A stretch of DNA of 12,465 nt, taken from Larix sibirica. Lineage: Eukaryota > Streptophyta > Pinopsida > Pinales > Pinaceae. The DNA is taken from NCBI GenBank assembly GCA_004151065.3, contig NWUY0304329694.1:1094-13558 (forward strand). The letters run 5' to 3'. The notes beneath the pieces were generated by a model, which saw only the letters and a program-made list of their open reading frames with translations, was not told where the DNA came from and searched no databases. Shown in pieces: positions 1 through 8,451 of the stretch. The translations under genes and the position numbers were made by a program. The number at the start of each line of letters is the position of its first letter. The first letter of the stretch is position 1.

Positions 1-63
1 GAAATTTATTAAAAATAAAAATAGTTAATTACATCATCCTTGACCATCTTGGTCATAAAAACT

Positions 64-597
64 TTAAAATAGAATCAGATAAATGTTTTTCAATTCTAGG
101 TTTGTTACACGTATGATGTCTTCTTGCTCTATTATGTTCGCATATTTACCCTTCCAAATTCTTGAGAAAAGGGAATCTAGGTTGGTGAGCCACCTCCACC
201 AAAGTTTGGCCATCATTTCCTTATTTTCCATCTCGGGATCCCTTAATCCTAGACCTTCCATGAGTTTGGTTTTGCATAACTTATCCCGAGCCACTAAGGC
301 CCATTTTCAGCCATTGGTTTTTGATCCCCCCCATAAAAAGGTTCTCTGCAGAGTTCTGATTTCATTCAGAAATTTTTTGGGGGAAGCTAAAATGGAAAAC
401 AAATAGGTGCTCATGCTTCTCAGCACAAAGCTAAGGATAACAAGTCGACCTGCAATGTTAAGAGAGTGGAAGGACCAACTGGAAAGATGTTTCTCAATTT
501 TGTTGATTAGGAGAGACCATGCCCCATGCTTAGTGGAGGTTGTTGTGAGGGGGGCTCCAAGATACCAAGAGGGAATAGTTCCTCTTCGAAAGTTCAT
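64..597 (-). pseudogene. LINE ORF2 post-RT region, broken
   Basis: This continues the RT frame without a shift. The readable blocks are SWYLGAPL, LNIAGRLVILSFVL, STYLFSILASPK and FLWGG. A TGA follows at 307-309, where an arginine codon is usual, and then KLCKTKLMEGLGLRDPE and KLWWRWLTNLDSLFSRIWKGKYA. These are the conserved blocks between the RT and the zinc-binding domain of plant L1 ORF2. The likeness fades after about position 130, and the frame ends with TAA at 64-66. The segment from 1 to 95 is AT-rich and shows no further LINE coding likeness, so the element may be cut by another event or may have diverged there. Confidence 0.85.
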
Positions 598-1830
598 TCA
601 TATGGAAATCGCTATCTAGAGCCTTATTAGAGTGTTGAAGAAGAAAGTTTCAGATTTGTCACTATTAAGGGAAAGTCCCGAGGCAGTTAAAAAGTTGGAG
701 AGTAGGTGTTTTGGGCATCGGGATTCCCTCATGGAGGATGTAGCAAGCAACATGATGTCGTCTACAAATTGAAGATGTAAGGATTTTTTTGCATCATTCG
801 CAGGTTTAACCCCAGAGAGGATGTTTCTTTCAGTGGTAGCTTTCAGCGATATCCCCACGCCTTCCACCAGGAGAATGAACAGAAAAGGGGAGAGGGGATC
901 TCCCTGGCACACTCCCCTTGATGAAGAGAAAGTAGGAGAGGGAAATCCATTCAAAAGGATGGAGAAAAAAGCAGAAGAGGATATCCAATTGACCCATTGA
1001 GAAAAGAATCCAAAAGCGAGGAGATATTTTTCCATGTATTTCCAAGAAATTTTATCAAAATCCTTGGACATATTAAGTTTAATGAGCATACCAGCATTTT
1101 TGGAGCATTTGAGAGTATGGATCGTCTCATGTGCAACTACAATCCCATCAAGGATTTGACGGCCTTGAACATACCCAGACTGTTCTACGGATATGAGGTG
1201 AGTAAAGATTGGTTTCATCCTTTTGGAGATTACCATCGTGATGATTTTATAAATGACATTGCATAGGGAAATAGGCCAAAATTTACCTAGGTGGACGGGG
1301 TGTTCCTCCTTCGGGACAAGAGTGAGTAAAGTGGCGCTCAAAGTAGGGAGAACGAACTATATTATGAGAGATTCTTCAACGGATTCCCAGACCTCATATT
1401 GAATGATGTCCCAGCAACTGTGGTAAAATCGTCGGGCCCTGGATCTTTGCTTGTTGGCATATCTTTCACCACTACAATCACCTCTTCAAGAGATATAGGC
1501 CTCAAGAGGTTCTCATTTTTCTCTATTGTTACCATATTTGGGATGTGTTAGAGGATGGATTTCATAGCCATTTCTCAATCAATTCCATCATCAGTGAGGA
1601 TATTGGTATAGTACAAGACCAGTTCCTCTACAATGTCCTCTTGTATGGTGAGATTTCTTCCCCTATCCATTTAAGTTTTGGTTATTCGGTTGTGAGCTGT
1701 CCTTTGGATCATGGAGTCGTGGAAGAACTTGGAATTCCTCTCGCCCTCTTTAAGCAACCTAATTTTGGACTTCTGTCGCCACAAAACTTCCTATTCTAGC
1801 CTTTGATTTATGGCTTGCTGGAGGATTTTT
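598..1830 (-). pseudogene. LINE ORF2 linker and reverse transcriptase, catalytic Asp lost
   Basis: The linker before RT is readable on the minus strand from about 1830: LWRQKSKIRLLKEGERNSKFF and later KDPGPDDF. It has stops at 1671-1673, 1575-1577 and 1548-1550 and a frameshift near 1430. From there one frame carries the RT to about 616, with a stop at 1357-1359 and more at 616-618 and 598-600. RT motifs in order are TLLTLVPK, FWPISLCNVIYK, EQSGYVQGRQILDG, motif A as KLNMSKDFDKISW, motif B as RGVCQGDPLSP, and motif C as LQFVDDIMLLA (757-768). Motif A has asparagine (AAT, plus-strand 1072-1074) in place of the first, metal-binding aspartate. The FVDD pair is intact. The RT is the core polymerase of target-primed insertion; this copy cannot work. 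Confidence 0.9.
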
Positions 1831-2082
1831 CCTTCTAAAGTAGATCTTTGGTGTATCCCTGAGATATGGCCACCTTTTGGAACTCTATCAGGTCCGCTTC
1901 AAGTTTTTCTATGGATTCAAATATGTTTCCAAAAACCTCTTTGTTCCAGGATTTAATTTTTTCCTTTACCCATTTTAGTTTCTGGTTGTAGGATGTACAT
2001 TTTGGATCCATAGTTGTTGGGAGCGTCCGTCCACTAGCCTGAGAATGTTTTGAGAAATTTCAGATGGAATAGCCATAATTTT

Positions 2083-2771
2083 TTAAATATGAATGGGTGG
2101 TTTTTCTTCCGTGATAAATTCATAAACCTCAAGGATGATTGGCCAATGATCAAATCCCTCCCTAGGGAGGATGAATGAGTCAATTATAGAATATGATCTC
2201 ACAATGTTGGTTGAGAGGAGGAATATATCCAATCTGGATGCAACTTGGTGCACCCCTTGCTTGTTGTTCCATGTGAAAGATTCGTTCTTTGGTTGAATAT
2301 CCACCAAATCCAGGGATGCAATGAGGGGTCCAAAATACTTGCTTGCTATGTCCAAAATACCAATGCCTCCTTTTTTTTAGGAGAATGGATATCAAGTTGA
2401 AGTCTCCCCCAGCAATCCAAATGGAATCCTGAACAAGACAGTCTTTAATGTAGGACAGAGTGGACATGAATTTGGATTTTAGGTAAGGAATGGGAGGACC
2501 ATAGACATTAGTTAGGAATCCATTGAGATTCGAGGCAAGAAGATGGAAGGAGGCATAGATGGAGTGGGGGGTTGAGAAAAATTTGGAGACATGAACCATA
2601 TATGGGTCCCAAAGGATAGCCATGCCCTTGAGAGAGATGGCATTGCTTCCAAAGAGAATTTGGTTTCTGGAATAAAGACTATTGTTGGTTTTTCCTCGCT
2701 AATCTTAGACCAAGGGGTTTTCTTTTTTATTTCCCCCCTACACCTTGAATATTCCAAGATAAAATATTCAT
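2083..2771 (-). pseudogene. LINE ORF2 N-terminus: apurinic-type endonuclease domain, frameshifted
   Basis: ORF2 appears to start at the ATG at 2771-2769, giving MNILSWNIQGVGG, the usual opening of plant LINE ORF2, and meets a stop within 15 codons. The domain then continues in pieces across three frames. Around 2680 there is PTIVFIPETKF, where E is the metal-binding glutamate. Then come FLTNVYGP and WIAGGDFN, with the conserved N/Y/D residues, in another frame at about 2520-2390. After an 8-T run on the plus strand (2371-2378), which marks a frameshift, come ESFTWNN, SRLDIFL and FDHWPI, ending at 2083. DHWPI carries the catalytic histidine pair region. The role in an active element is to nick target DNA to prime reverse transcription. 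Active-site residues are largely kept, but the frame is destroyed. Confidence 0.85.
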
Positions 2772-2829
2772 TAGTAAACTATTGTGAAGGATAAAGGGAC
2801 TGTAGGGCCAATCCGAGAGAGATCTTTGA

Positions 2830-4480
2830 TTACATGAGGCTATTAGGCTTTCCCCCAGCTCTGTGAGTCTCTATTGGTTCAACTTTCATCAGTGCTTTTA
2901 ATCCTTTTTGTTGGAGTACGAGGGCGACGAAGCTAATTGAATGCCAAACTTATGGGTCCATACTTACCCAAGGATTCAGAGTGTTGTGGGGAGTGGTGGG
3001 ATACTTATTACAGTGCTCTTCTTATGATTGGTCTGTGGGGTGTAGGTACCTCCTTGAGATCGCCCTTCTTGCATGTTTCCACAATTTTCTACAGCTCGTG
3101 GTCCGTGATATTAAACTCTCTCTCTCCATCATTGTTGCTAGGATCCTCTATTTCTTCCATGTTTCTCTCCTCTGAGGGGTCTAGATTTCTTCTCTTGACT
3201 TGATATGGGTCCTCATTCTCAACATTCAAGGTTGTTGAGGTAGGATCAGTTTGTGTAGGGGAGGCTGATATTTTTCCATTTCTTCAAGGATGCAAAGGGG
3301 TTTGATGCGTTATCCCTTGGATTCGAAAGGGTCGACTGAGATTTAGCTCCACATTTGGATCTATGGCTAACCATTGTGAATCCATCTTGTGTTTTCTGTG
3401 GGATGGTTGGGGCGGGGGTGGTGGGGCTTGAGGTAAATTGCGATAAAGGTGTTCATGGTCATGGCAGTGCCTGCATCTGAAGGGGATGTGCTCGTAATCC
3501 AAGGGTTTCACCAATTCTTAATCTTGAAAAATGAGGAAAATAGATTTTGGGAGTGGCTTAGAAACGTTAATATGAACACAAATTCGAGCATTGGATGTGT
3601 AATGGCCTCTTTTTGTGATATTTGAGCTCTTGATAAATTTACCCAGGGTGTTTCCTATCCCCATTAGGGTTTCCTCATGCCAATATTCCTGGGGTAGAGA
3701 GTACAATTGCACCCAAACATGGACTTCTGTGAAGTCCTCCTTTTCTGGATAGTATTTATCCTTCTAGTGCCTCATGAATAGACATGATTTGTTGAATAAG
3801 TAGGGCCCTTGATCGATGATTCTTTCCCTGTCCTCGGCATTGAAAAAGATGGTCATAAAGACACCCTTTGACCCTAGTTTCAGGTCCACTTCCCCTTTTG
3901 GATTCCATTTATGAATGATCCAACCTTGTCGGGGTTTTTCATTGGGCCAAAAACCCATAAATTTTCATATTAGGGCATGATCCCTCATATATTTCCAATA
4001 TTCACCGTCCTTGTTCAAGGATATTTCAAGGTTGGGGATGGATTCGGTCCTTTGGAGGTAGCTATTGCAAGTGGATATGGACCCCCTTTCACTTGCAGTT
4101 AGGTTCTACAAAGGTTCATTCTATAGTACTGGAGGGTTCGTACCGGCAGGTGTCGTAGTAGTCCCATCTTTCATTGAATTCCCAGAGGATCCCTTGTTTG
4201 CAAGTTTTGAGCTTCGCATGGGGCTTTCCCTAGTAGTTATCTCGAAGCTTGTGTTATTCTAAGCCGCTAGGGCCACAGGAGCCTCCCCCACGATAGGATT
4301 TGTGACCATAGGAGTCGATAACCTCCTTATTGGTGATTTTGGTTGCAGGATGACGTTTCGAAAGGAGGGAGTTCCTCTCCTTCCCCACTTCCCATCCATG
4401 GGATCGAAACTCAACCTAGGGTTTTTTCCTGTTTCAGAGTTGTAGAGTCGAATTTCATCTGAATCCAATATGTCTATCAC
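2830..4480 (-). pseudogene. LINE ORF1 (nucleic-acid-binding, DUF4283 plus zinc knuckle), broken
   Basis: ORF1 proteins of plant LINEs bind the element RNA. One frame runs from about 4480 to 3284 and is interrupted by stops at 4259-4261, 4121-4123, 4106-4108, 3965-3967, 3764-3766 and 3518-3520; removing them leaves a continuous protein. The start resembles other plant ORF1 proteins (DSDEIRL, then FDPMDGKWGRR), but no ATG lies in frame there and a GTG occupies 4478-4480. A DUF4283-like part (GFWPNEKPRQGWIIHKW, then VWVQLYSLPQEYW) lies at about 4000 to 3530, and a defective knuckle at 3475-3434. A frameshift near 3284 leads into a charged C-terminal tail (NVENEDPYQVKRRN, and later LRRPRTPTKRIKS) with more stops, down to about 2830. 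The full length would be about 550 residues, usual for the family. The C-terminal end is uncertain. Confidence 0.85.
3434..3475 (-). other. Defective CCHC-type zinc knuckle in LINE ORF1
   Basis: The minus-strand translation reads CRHCHDHEHLYRNL after YEHIPFR, which is the usual context of the ORF1 knuckle in plant LINEs. The spacing is C-x2-C-x4-H-x4-X. The last position should be cysteine but is leucine (codon TTA, plus-strand 3434-3436). The glycine that normally precedes the histidine is glutamate. Zinc binding would be weakened or lost, which agrees with the stops on both sides. Confidence 0.75.
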
Positions 4481-4542
4481 TGCATGTGTAACCTCAATAT
4501 GTCCATGTATATATTGAAATTATCATGATGAACTTTATCTCT

Positions 4543-5140
4543 TCATTTCTCAAGAGGGGTAGTGAATTTCATGTCCTCCTTCGATATCACAACACCTAGA
4601 GGCCTGTAAACTATATAATAAGATGGTCGAATTTCAGGCTTTTTTGAGCTAGGGAGTTAAGAAGGCTTGAATTATGGTCTTGGAGGGATCAAAATCTATC
4701 CTCATAGTTTCTTCCACTTATTCATAAGTATATTTATTTTACAAGCTCTCAATTAATGACCTAGGCTCGTAATATTGTACATTTGGGTGTTTCTTGCACT
4801 TTTTAGCTCCCAATGGAAAATGGGGGCCATATCTCCAGGACTGGTCTAGTGGTAAATCATATTGTTTGAGGAATTAAATAGCATCATTGGTACCTTTCAT
4901 ATCATTTATGGCATAGAAACCCATTGCTATAGGGAATGTCATCATGTCCTTCTTCCTAGACTTTAGGAAATGGGAATCATCAATTTCTACCATTTACCTA
5001 ACAAATTCTAGCAAAAACATCCTTGGGGTGAACAATTTAAGTATCCTATGGGGTTCTTGCAGCATTCCATATAGTCTTATTACAATCAATACAGGCCCCA
5101 AGAACTGGTCCCATTTTCTATGGGTATCCCCAAGTTGTAT
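4543..5140 (-). pseudogene. Unassigned degenerate coding fragment (C-terminal part?)
   Basis: I do not recognise this protein. About 200 codons on the minus strand keep one frame between 5140 and about 4646, with stops at 4994-4996, 4874-4876, 4739-4741, 4718-4720 and 4649-4651. One further shift falls in a 6-base run at 4640-4645, after which the frame reads PEIRPSYYIVYRPLGVV and KEDMKFTTPLEK. Other blocks are KWDQFLGPVLIVIRLYGM, LKLFTPRMFLLEFVR, DLPLDQSWRYGPHFP, CKKHPNVQYYEPRSLIES and VEETMRIDFDPSKTII. The mixed, globular-looking composition and the CAA/CAG-like positions of the stops suggest a formerly coding sequence. It directly abuts a copia gag fragment and is followed by the LINE 5' end. 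It could be a captured host gene, or an unfamiliar domain of a mobile element. Coding origin is likely; identity is open. Confidence 0.5.
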
Positions 5141-5151
5141 ATTTCACATGT

Positions 5152-5487
5152 CTAGTTTAGTCTAGAGGAATTTAATTGATACAAATCCCCTAGATTATCC
5201 CATAAATTCTTTGCATTGTCTTCTTCATAGAGGTTCAAAAATATTGAATCTAAGAGGTAGATTCAAATCCCATTTCTTATTTTTCTTTCCCACTTTTCCC
5301 AATATTCTTTCAATATATTATTAGGCTTTGTATATGGATCCACAACATTCCATTGTTCTTCGTCTACAAGAATATCTTCCATAGTCAACTTCCATAACTC
5401 AAAGGATTGGACAATAAACCTCTCTATTTCTATTCTTGAACTACACATCATTTTCCTTGCACAAGATTCACTATGCAAAGCTCCCAC
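5152..5487 (-). pseudogene. Ty1/copia gag N-terminal fragment, broken
   Basis: The minus-strand translation contains SSRIEIERF, FELWKLTMEDILVDEEQW, then VDPYTKP, and after an in-frame TGA at 5263-5265 (CGA expected) YLLDSIFLNLYEEDNAKNLW and DNLGDLYQ. This is the familiar start of plant copia gag polyproteins (DUF4219/UBN2 type), which build the virus-like particle. The probable initiator is one of two adjacent ATGs at 5451-5446; the open frame itself begins near 5487. The likeness stops abruptly after LYQ, about 5180 to 5152, where the usual NKLFLRKKLY block should follow. Protease, integrase and RT domains are absent, so this is a truncated or internally deleted copy. Confidence 0.8.
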
Positions 5488-5960
5488 TCCAACACAAGTT
5501 TATTACAAACCCGAAATATCCTTGCTCTTCACAAGATGAGCTAAACCCTAGAAACAAAGATGTCCCCCTGAATCCAAAACCTTGTTTTGATTTTGAAGAG
5601 TTTGATAAACCTATGTAAGAAAATAAATAACAAACATAATCTAAAACACATGAATTAATAATGGCTCACACACACATTACACATAGATTTATCTTGGAAA
5701 CCCAAAACTAGGAAAATTGACATTCTTGAGAGTTTCTCCACTCTCCATCTCATTGTATCATCTTATTTGTTTACGGTAAAATATTATAGCACCCAAAACC
5801 CTATTCCAACAACATGTATTAGATTACAACCCTAATTCCTTAATTGCAATTAGTTTACAATGGACCAAAAAAACATTGGCCAAAAACAACTCAAAATGGA
5901 CCAAAAAAGAACCCAAAAAAAAACTCTTTTGGAGGCAGTGCCCCCCTAGACTTCCTTTTC
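5488..5960 (-). mobile_element. Probable copia leader and LTR remnant
   Basis: This stretch lies directly upstream of the copia gag on the same strand and contains no plausible gene. On the minus strand it begins with a G-rich/C-rich pair (CTAGGGGGG, CACTG, CCTCC; plus-strand about 5933-5950) and T-rich stretches, then GTTGGAATAGGGTTTTGGG and an AT-rich segment. Two imperfect copies of AATGGACCAAAAAA lie at about 5860 and 5893. This is what an LTR plus leader of a copia element would look like, but I cannot find both LTR ends. The expected initiator-tRNA primer site is only weakly suggested at 5598-5612. The right limit is a guess. Confidence 0.35.
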
Positions 5961-6334
5961 TCTAGGAACCTATGGAGAGTACAACACATGTGCAACAAAT
6001 ATGAACCAAACTCTCCTTTTCTAACACAGGGAAACCAATTAATGAACCTAGTGGGTTGGCTTTTCTATGTGTTCATGAATTATAGTCAATGGCTCTAATG
6101 ATATATGAACATGTACATCAAGTATGATGGATACCTAAATACACCATTAGCCTGGAAGTTGCCTATTTATTGCTTCATTCCTACTGCTATAGCCTCAGTA
6201 TATCTGAACACAAGGATGGAATGTATAGGAATCTACAATGGCAATCATTCGTTCATCAATTTCATCCTCACTCTCTCAACCCAAGATCAAGGTGAACATT
6301 TATAGACATTCTTTGGACCAGAATTATCATGTAG
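5961..6334 (-). pseudogene. Unassigned degenerate coding fragment (N-terminal part?)
   Basis: I do not recognise this protein. On the minus strand one frame runs from 6334 down to about 5950. It is interrupted by several stops, many at places where CAA, CGA or TGG would fit. Readable blocks are GPKNVYKCSP, SWVERVRMKLMNE, IPIHSILVFRYTEAIAVGMK, NFQANGVFRYPSYLMYMFIY, KSQPTRFINWFPCVRKGEFG and LHRFLEKRKS. The blocks are aromatic-rich and look like a real protein. The strand and degree of decay match the fragment at 4543-5140, and together they could be two halves of one coding sequence split by the copia remnant. The fragment stops exactly where the solo LTR begins. A non-coding origin cannot be ruled out. 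Confidence 0.4.
6330..6334. repeat. Target site duplication TGTAG, left copy
   Basis: TGTAG lies immediately before the TGTAACATCC that opens the proposed LTR. The same five bases follow its last CA at 8452-8456. Five base pairs is the usual duplication length for plant LTR retrotransposons. Confidence 0.5.
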
Positions 6335-6387
6335 TGTAACATCCCTGGGATTTAACCCCAGTTTAAAATGTAATTTTGTAAGAGACA

Positions 6388-6413
6388 ATGAGTTCTTGTA
6401 AGGAAGAACTCAT
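6388..6413. repeat. Perfect 10-bp inverted repeat (hairpin)
   Basis: ATGAGTTCTT is followed by a 6-base loop (GTAAGG) and its exact complement AAGAACTCAT. Allowing a two-base bulge, the outer bases ACA and TGT extend the pairing. It lies about 50 bases inside the proposed LTR start. LTR transcripts often fold near their ends, but no function is shown here. Confidence 0.7.
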
Positions 6414-7910
6414 GTTGTATATTTTTGTTAATATTAAAAATTAAGCTGGTAGTGGCGAGGCAACACGTTGAATGATGGGGGACTCATGTATTCACCTAGG
6501 TTAGTAAGGGAGGTGGCATATAACCTAAAATCTAAGTATTACCCTATTTAACCATGCTTACCTTATAATTTTGATAAACCCGTACTTTTCTTAATTAATT
6601 CCTTAAACATGTTTTTGAAGTTAAAAAAGGAATTAAGAGAGAGATTAAGAAGTTAATGGGAAATTGGAAAAGTGTTGCAAAGAGGTGACAAGAACATGCA
6701 AGGTTGGTGGAACCTTTGGAAAAAAAGGACAAGGAACGTAGAGTGAAGAAATAAGGCAGCGGAGGAAAAAAGGCAGCAAGTAGAACTTGAAAGGAAAAAA
6801 AGGAATTTTTAAGAAGAAGAAAAAAAATGCAGTGGGCAACATGAGAATGTTGCAGCGTTGAAGAGAATTGTGACTAAGCGTATAATTCGTGGACATTTGG
6901 AATTGCTAGTGGATAGAGCAACAAGTCCAATTCCAAAGCAAAGTGTCGACTTTGTCCACAGTCTGTGGCATTTGGGTTGGTTGAGAGTACCTGTAAGCCC
7001 AAGCCTGTTTTGTTAACTTTTTGGTTGATAAATTCATTTTGTTTTGCCTTTGGTTGCACTTGTGAAATGACAATGGTGTAAGAAATTATTTTAGTGGAAT
7101 TCTAAGCACATATGGAATGATGGGTTTCACTATGGTGTTAGTTAGAATGAAGCTAAGGGAAGGGATTGCACAGTTGGCATGGATTTGGTAACAAACCAGT
7201 AAATCTCGTTTTCCAAGTGAGGAAATCCTAAGAAAAAACTAGGACTGGTGAGAACCTATGGTGAATGCATGAGTTTCAGCTAGGGGGTGCAGTTCCGCTG
7301 AGAGAATAACGAGCAGAACTACCTACGATTGTGTGTGTGGTTCATGAAGCCAGTTTCTCATTTCAAGTATTTTGCAGATAAGTTTAATACCTGGAAATTA
7401 TGTCTTAATTTCTGATATGTTATTTAATTTATTACCGGTTAAATATTTGCATGATCTCCTTGCTAAATTTCCTGAGTTTGGATACAAGGTAGGAATTCGT
7501 ATTTTACTTGGTTTAATTCATGGGCATGCAATAAGTGCAAGTTTAATTATGCGATATTGCTTGGAAATTTTACGCAAGCTGGTTCTTTATTTAACTCGAA
7601 GTCAAAATTCATTTCCTGTAGAAATTGTTAATTTCTGGATTTGAAAATGTAATGTTTAATTAAACTATGTCAAAGAGCACAAGGCTTGGAAAAATTAAAA
7701 GAATGGATAAATAAACTGGAATTTAGTCCATTTCTATACATATTTATTGTTGTAAAATATTGTGTGAAAAGGCTAGCTTTGCTACATAGTTCTGTTCTTA
7801 CTGCACAACTCCTAATCTAAATGAAATATTATGCAAATTCTTTCGAAATGATTTAAACTCTTATTTTTCCAATTAGTTCGAAGAAAACAGTTCCTTAAAT
7901 AATGAATGAT

Positions 7911-8047
7911 ATGTTCGACATAATTGTTCTAAGAAATTTGAACTTTTATGTCAAAGGTGTTTCATTTGGGAAAAGATAGCTCCTAAGAGTTAAATAAAAT
8001 GTTCGATATAATTGTTTAATAACGTTTAGATGTATGTGTCGAAGGTG
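7911..8047. repeat. Two diverged 49-bp direct repeats, 88 bp apart
   Basis: The segments 7911-7959 and 7999-8047 have equal length. Both open with ATGTTCGA, continue with ATAATTGTT one base later, and end in an AAGGTG-type block (TGTCAAAGGTG and TGTCGAAGGTG). By eye about 35 of 49 bases agree. They suggest an old 88-bp tandem duplication inside the non-coding stretch. Confidence 0.55.
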
Positions 8048-8091
8048 GGTTCGACCCATTATGCCTAATAGGTAATTTGTAAGCCACAAGT

Positions 8092-8158
8092 TGATTTGGT
8101 TTATTAAAACCACGGGCTGATTTGGTTTATTAAAACCATGGACTAATTTGGTTTATTT
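8092..8158. repeat. Short tandem repeat, 26-bp unit, about 2.5 copies
   Basis: The units at 8092-8117 and 8118-8143 both read TGATTTGGTTTATTAAAACC followed by a six-base end (ACGGGC or ATGGAC). They are followed by a partial third copy, TAATTTGGTTTATT, from 8144. Looser AAACCATG-containing relatives occur near 8240, 8300 and 8385. This probably arose by replication slippage within the LTR-like stretch. Confidence 0.8.
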
Positions 8159-8451
8159 GAAAAAGATTAAATGTTTATATCGAAGCTCCAAAGTAGAGTA
8201 AATTTTTAATTCCTAATTATTTTATTAATTAATTTGTAAACAAAACCATGTGTTAAGGCATGTTTTTAGGTGCTTTGCCTTGAGTGGTATTATTGTTTGA
8301 AAACCATGAACTGAAAATTGCTAATTAAAAGAGTTCGAATGTTTTTGTCGAAGTCTAAGTACAACTTTGATTATTTTACAAATACCATGTGCCAATTAAT
8401 GAGTGCTTTTTTTTGTTTTAATTTACAAGTTTTGGAATCGTAGGGTTTGCA

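Larger units (their letters stand above)
1..4490 (-). mobile_element. Decayed L1-type LINE retrotransposon, minus strand, running to the left edge
   Basis: A non-LTR retrotransposon on the minus strand with the standard plant L1 order. ORF1 carries a DUF4283-like domain and a CCHC-type knuckle. ORF2 follows with an endonuclease/exonuclease/phosphatase-type nuclease, reverse transcriptase and the conserved post-RT region. Such elements copy themselves by nicking genomic DNA and reverse transcribing their RNA at the nick. At least a dozen in-frame stops and several frameshifts make this copy inactive. The 5' end is placed just upstream of the ORF1 reading frame near 4480 and is approximate. The 3' end is not seen: the zinc-binding and RNase H domains expected after the post-RT region are absent, because the element leaves the window or because it is interrupted within the first 95 bases. 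Confidence 0.9.
6335..8451 (+). mobile_element. Probable solo LTR (Ty3/gypsy-like), 2117 bp
   Basis: The segment opens with TGTAACATCCC, a common start of plant gypsy-type LTRs, and closes with GTTTGCA, so it has TG...CA ends and short imperfect inverted termini. It is flanked by the 5-bp direct repeat TGTAG. No convincing gene lies inside; one open stretch of about 90 codons at 7372-7644 on the plus strand has no recognisable domain. Contents include a 10-bp hairpin, a purine-rich tract at about 6720-6832, and short tandem repeats at 7911-8158. No gag, pol or primer binding site is present, so recombination between two LTRs of a full element is the simplest origin. The orientation is judged only from the opening sequence. 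An alternative is unrelated AT-rich DNA with chance ends. Confidence 0.5.

Noticed and set aside
64-3203. Plus-strand open frames at 83-406, 407-619, 997-1266, 1545-1799, 2591-2794 and 2937-3203
   Set aside because: These are antisense shadows of the minus-strand LINE ORF1 and ORF2, whose motifs are unmistakable.
5598-5612. Primer-binding-site-like sequence (minus strand AGGTTTATCAAACTC) for a copia element
   Set aside because: It matches the usual initiator-tRNA site only with an inserted pair of bases and mismatches, so it is not listed as a feature.
5844-6305. Two plus-strand open frames of 84 and 66 codons
   Set aside because: Neither resembles a known protein, and the minus strand of the same DNA reads better as a decayed coding sequence.
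7372-7644. Open frame of about 90 codons on the plus strand
   Set aside because: It has no recognisable domain, a biased hydrophobic composition and lies in AT-rich LTR-like DNA with repeats; it is most likely a chance frame.
8092-8158. Short repeats as a CRISPR array
   Set aside because: The units are directly adjacent without unique spacers, there are fewer than three copies, and the surrounding DNA is plant-like.
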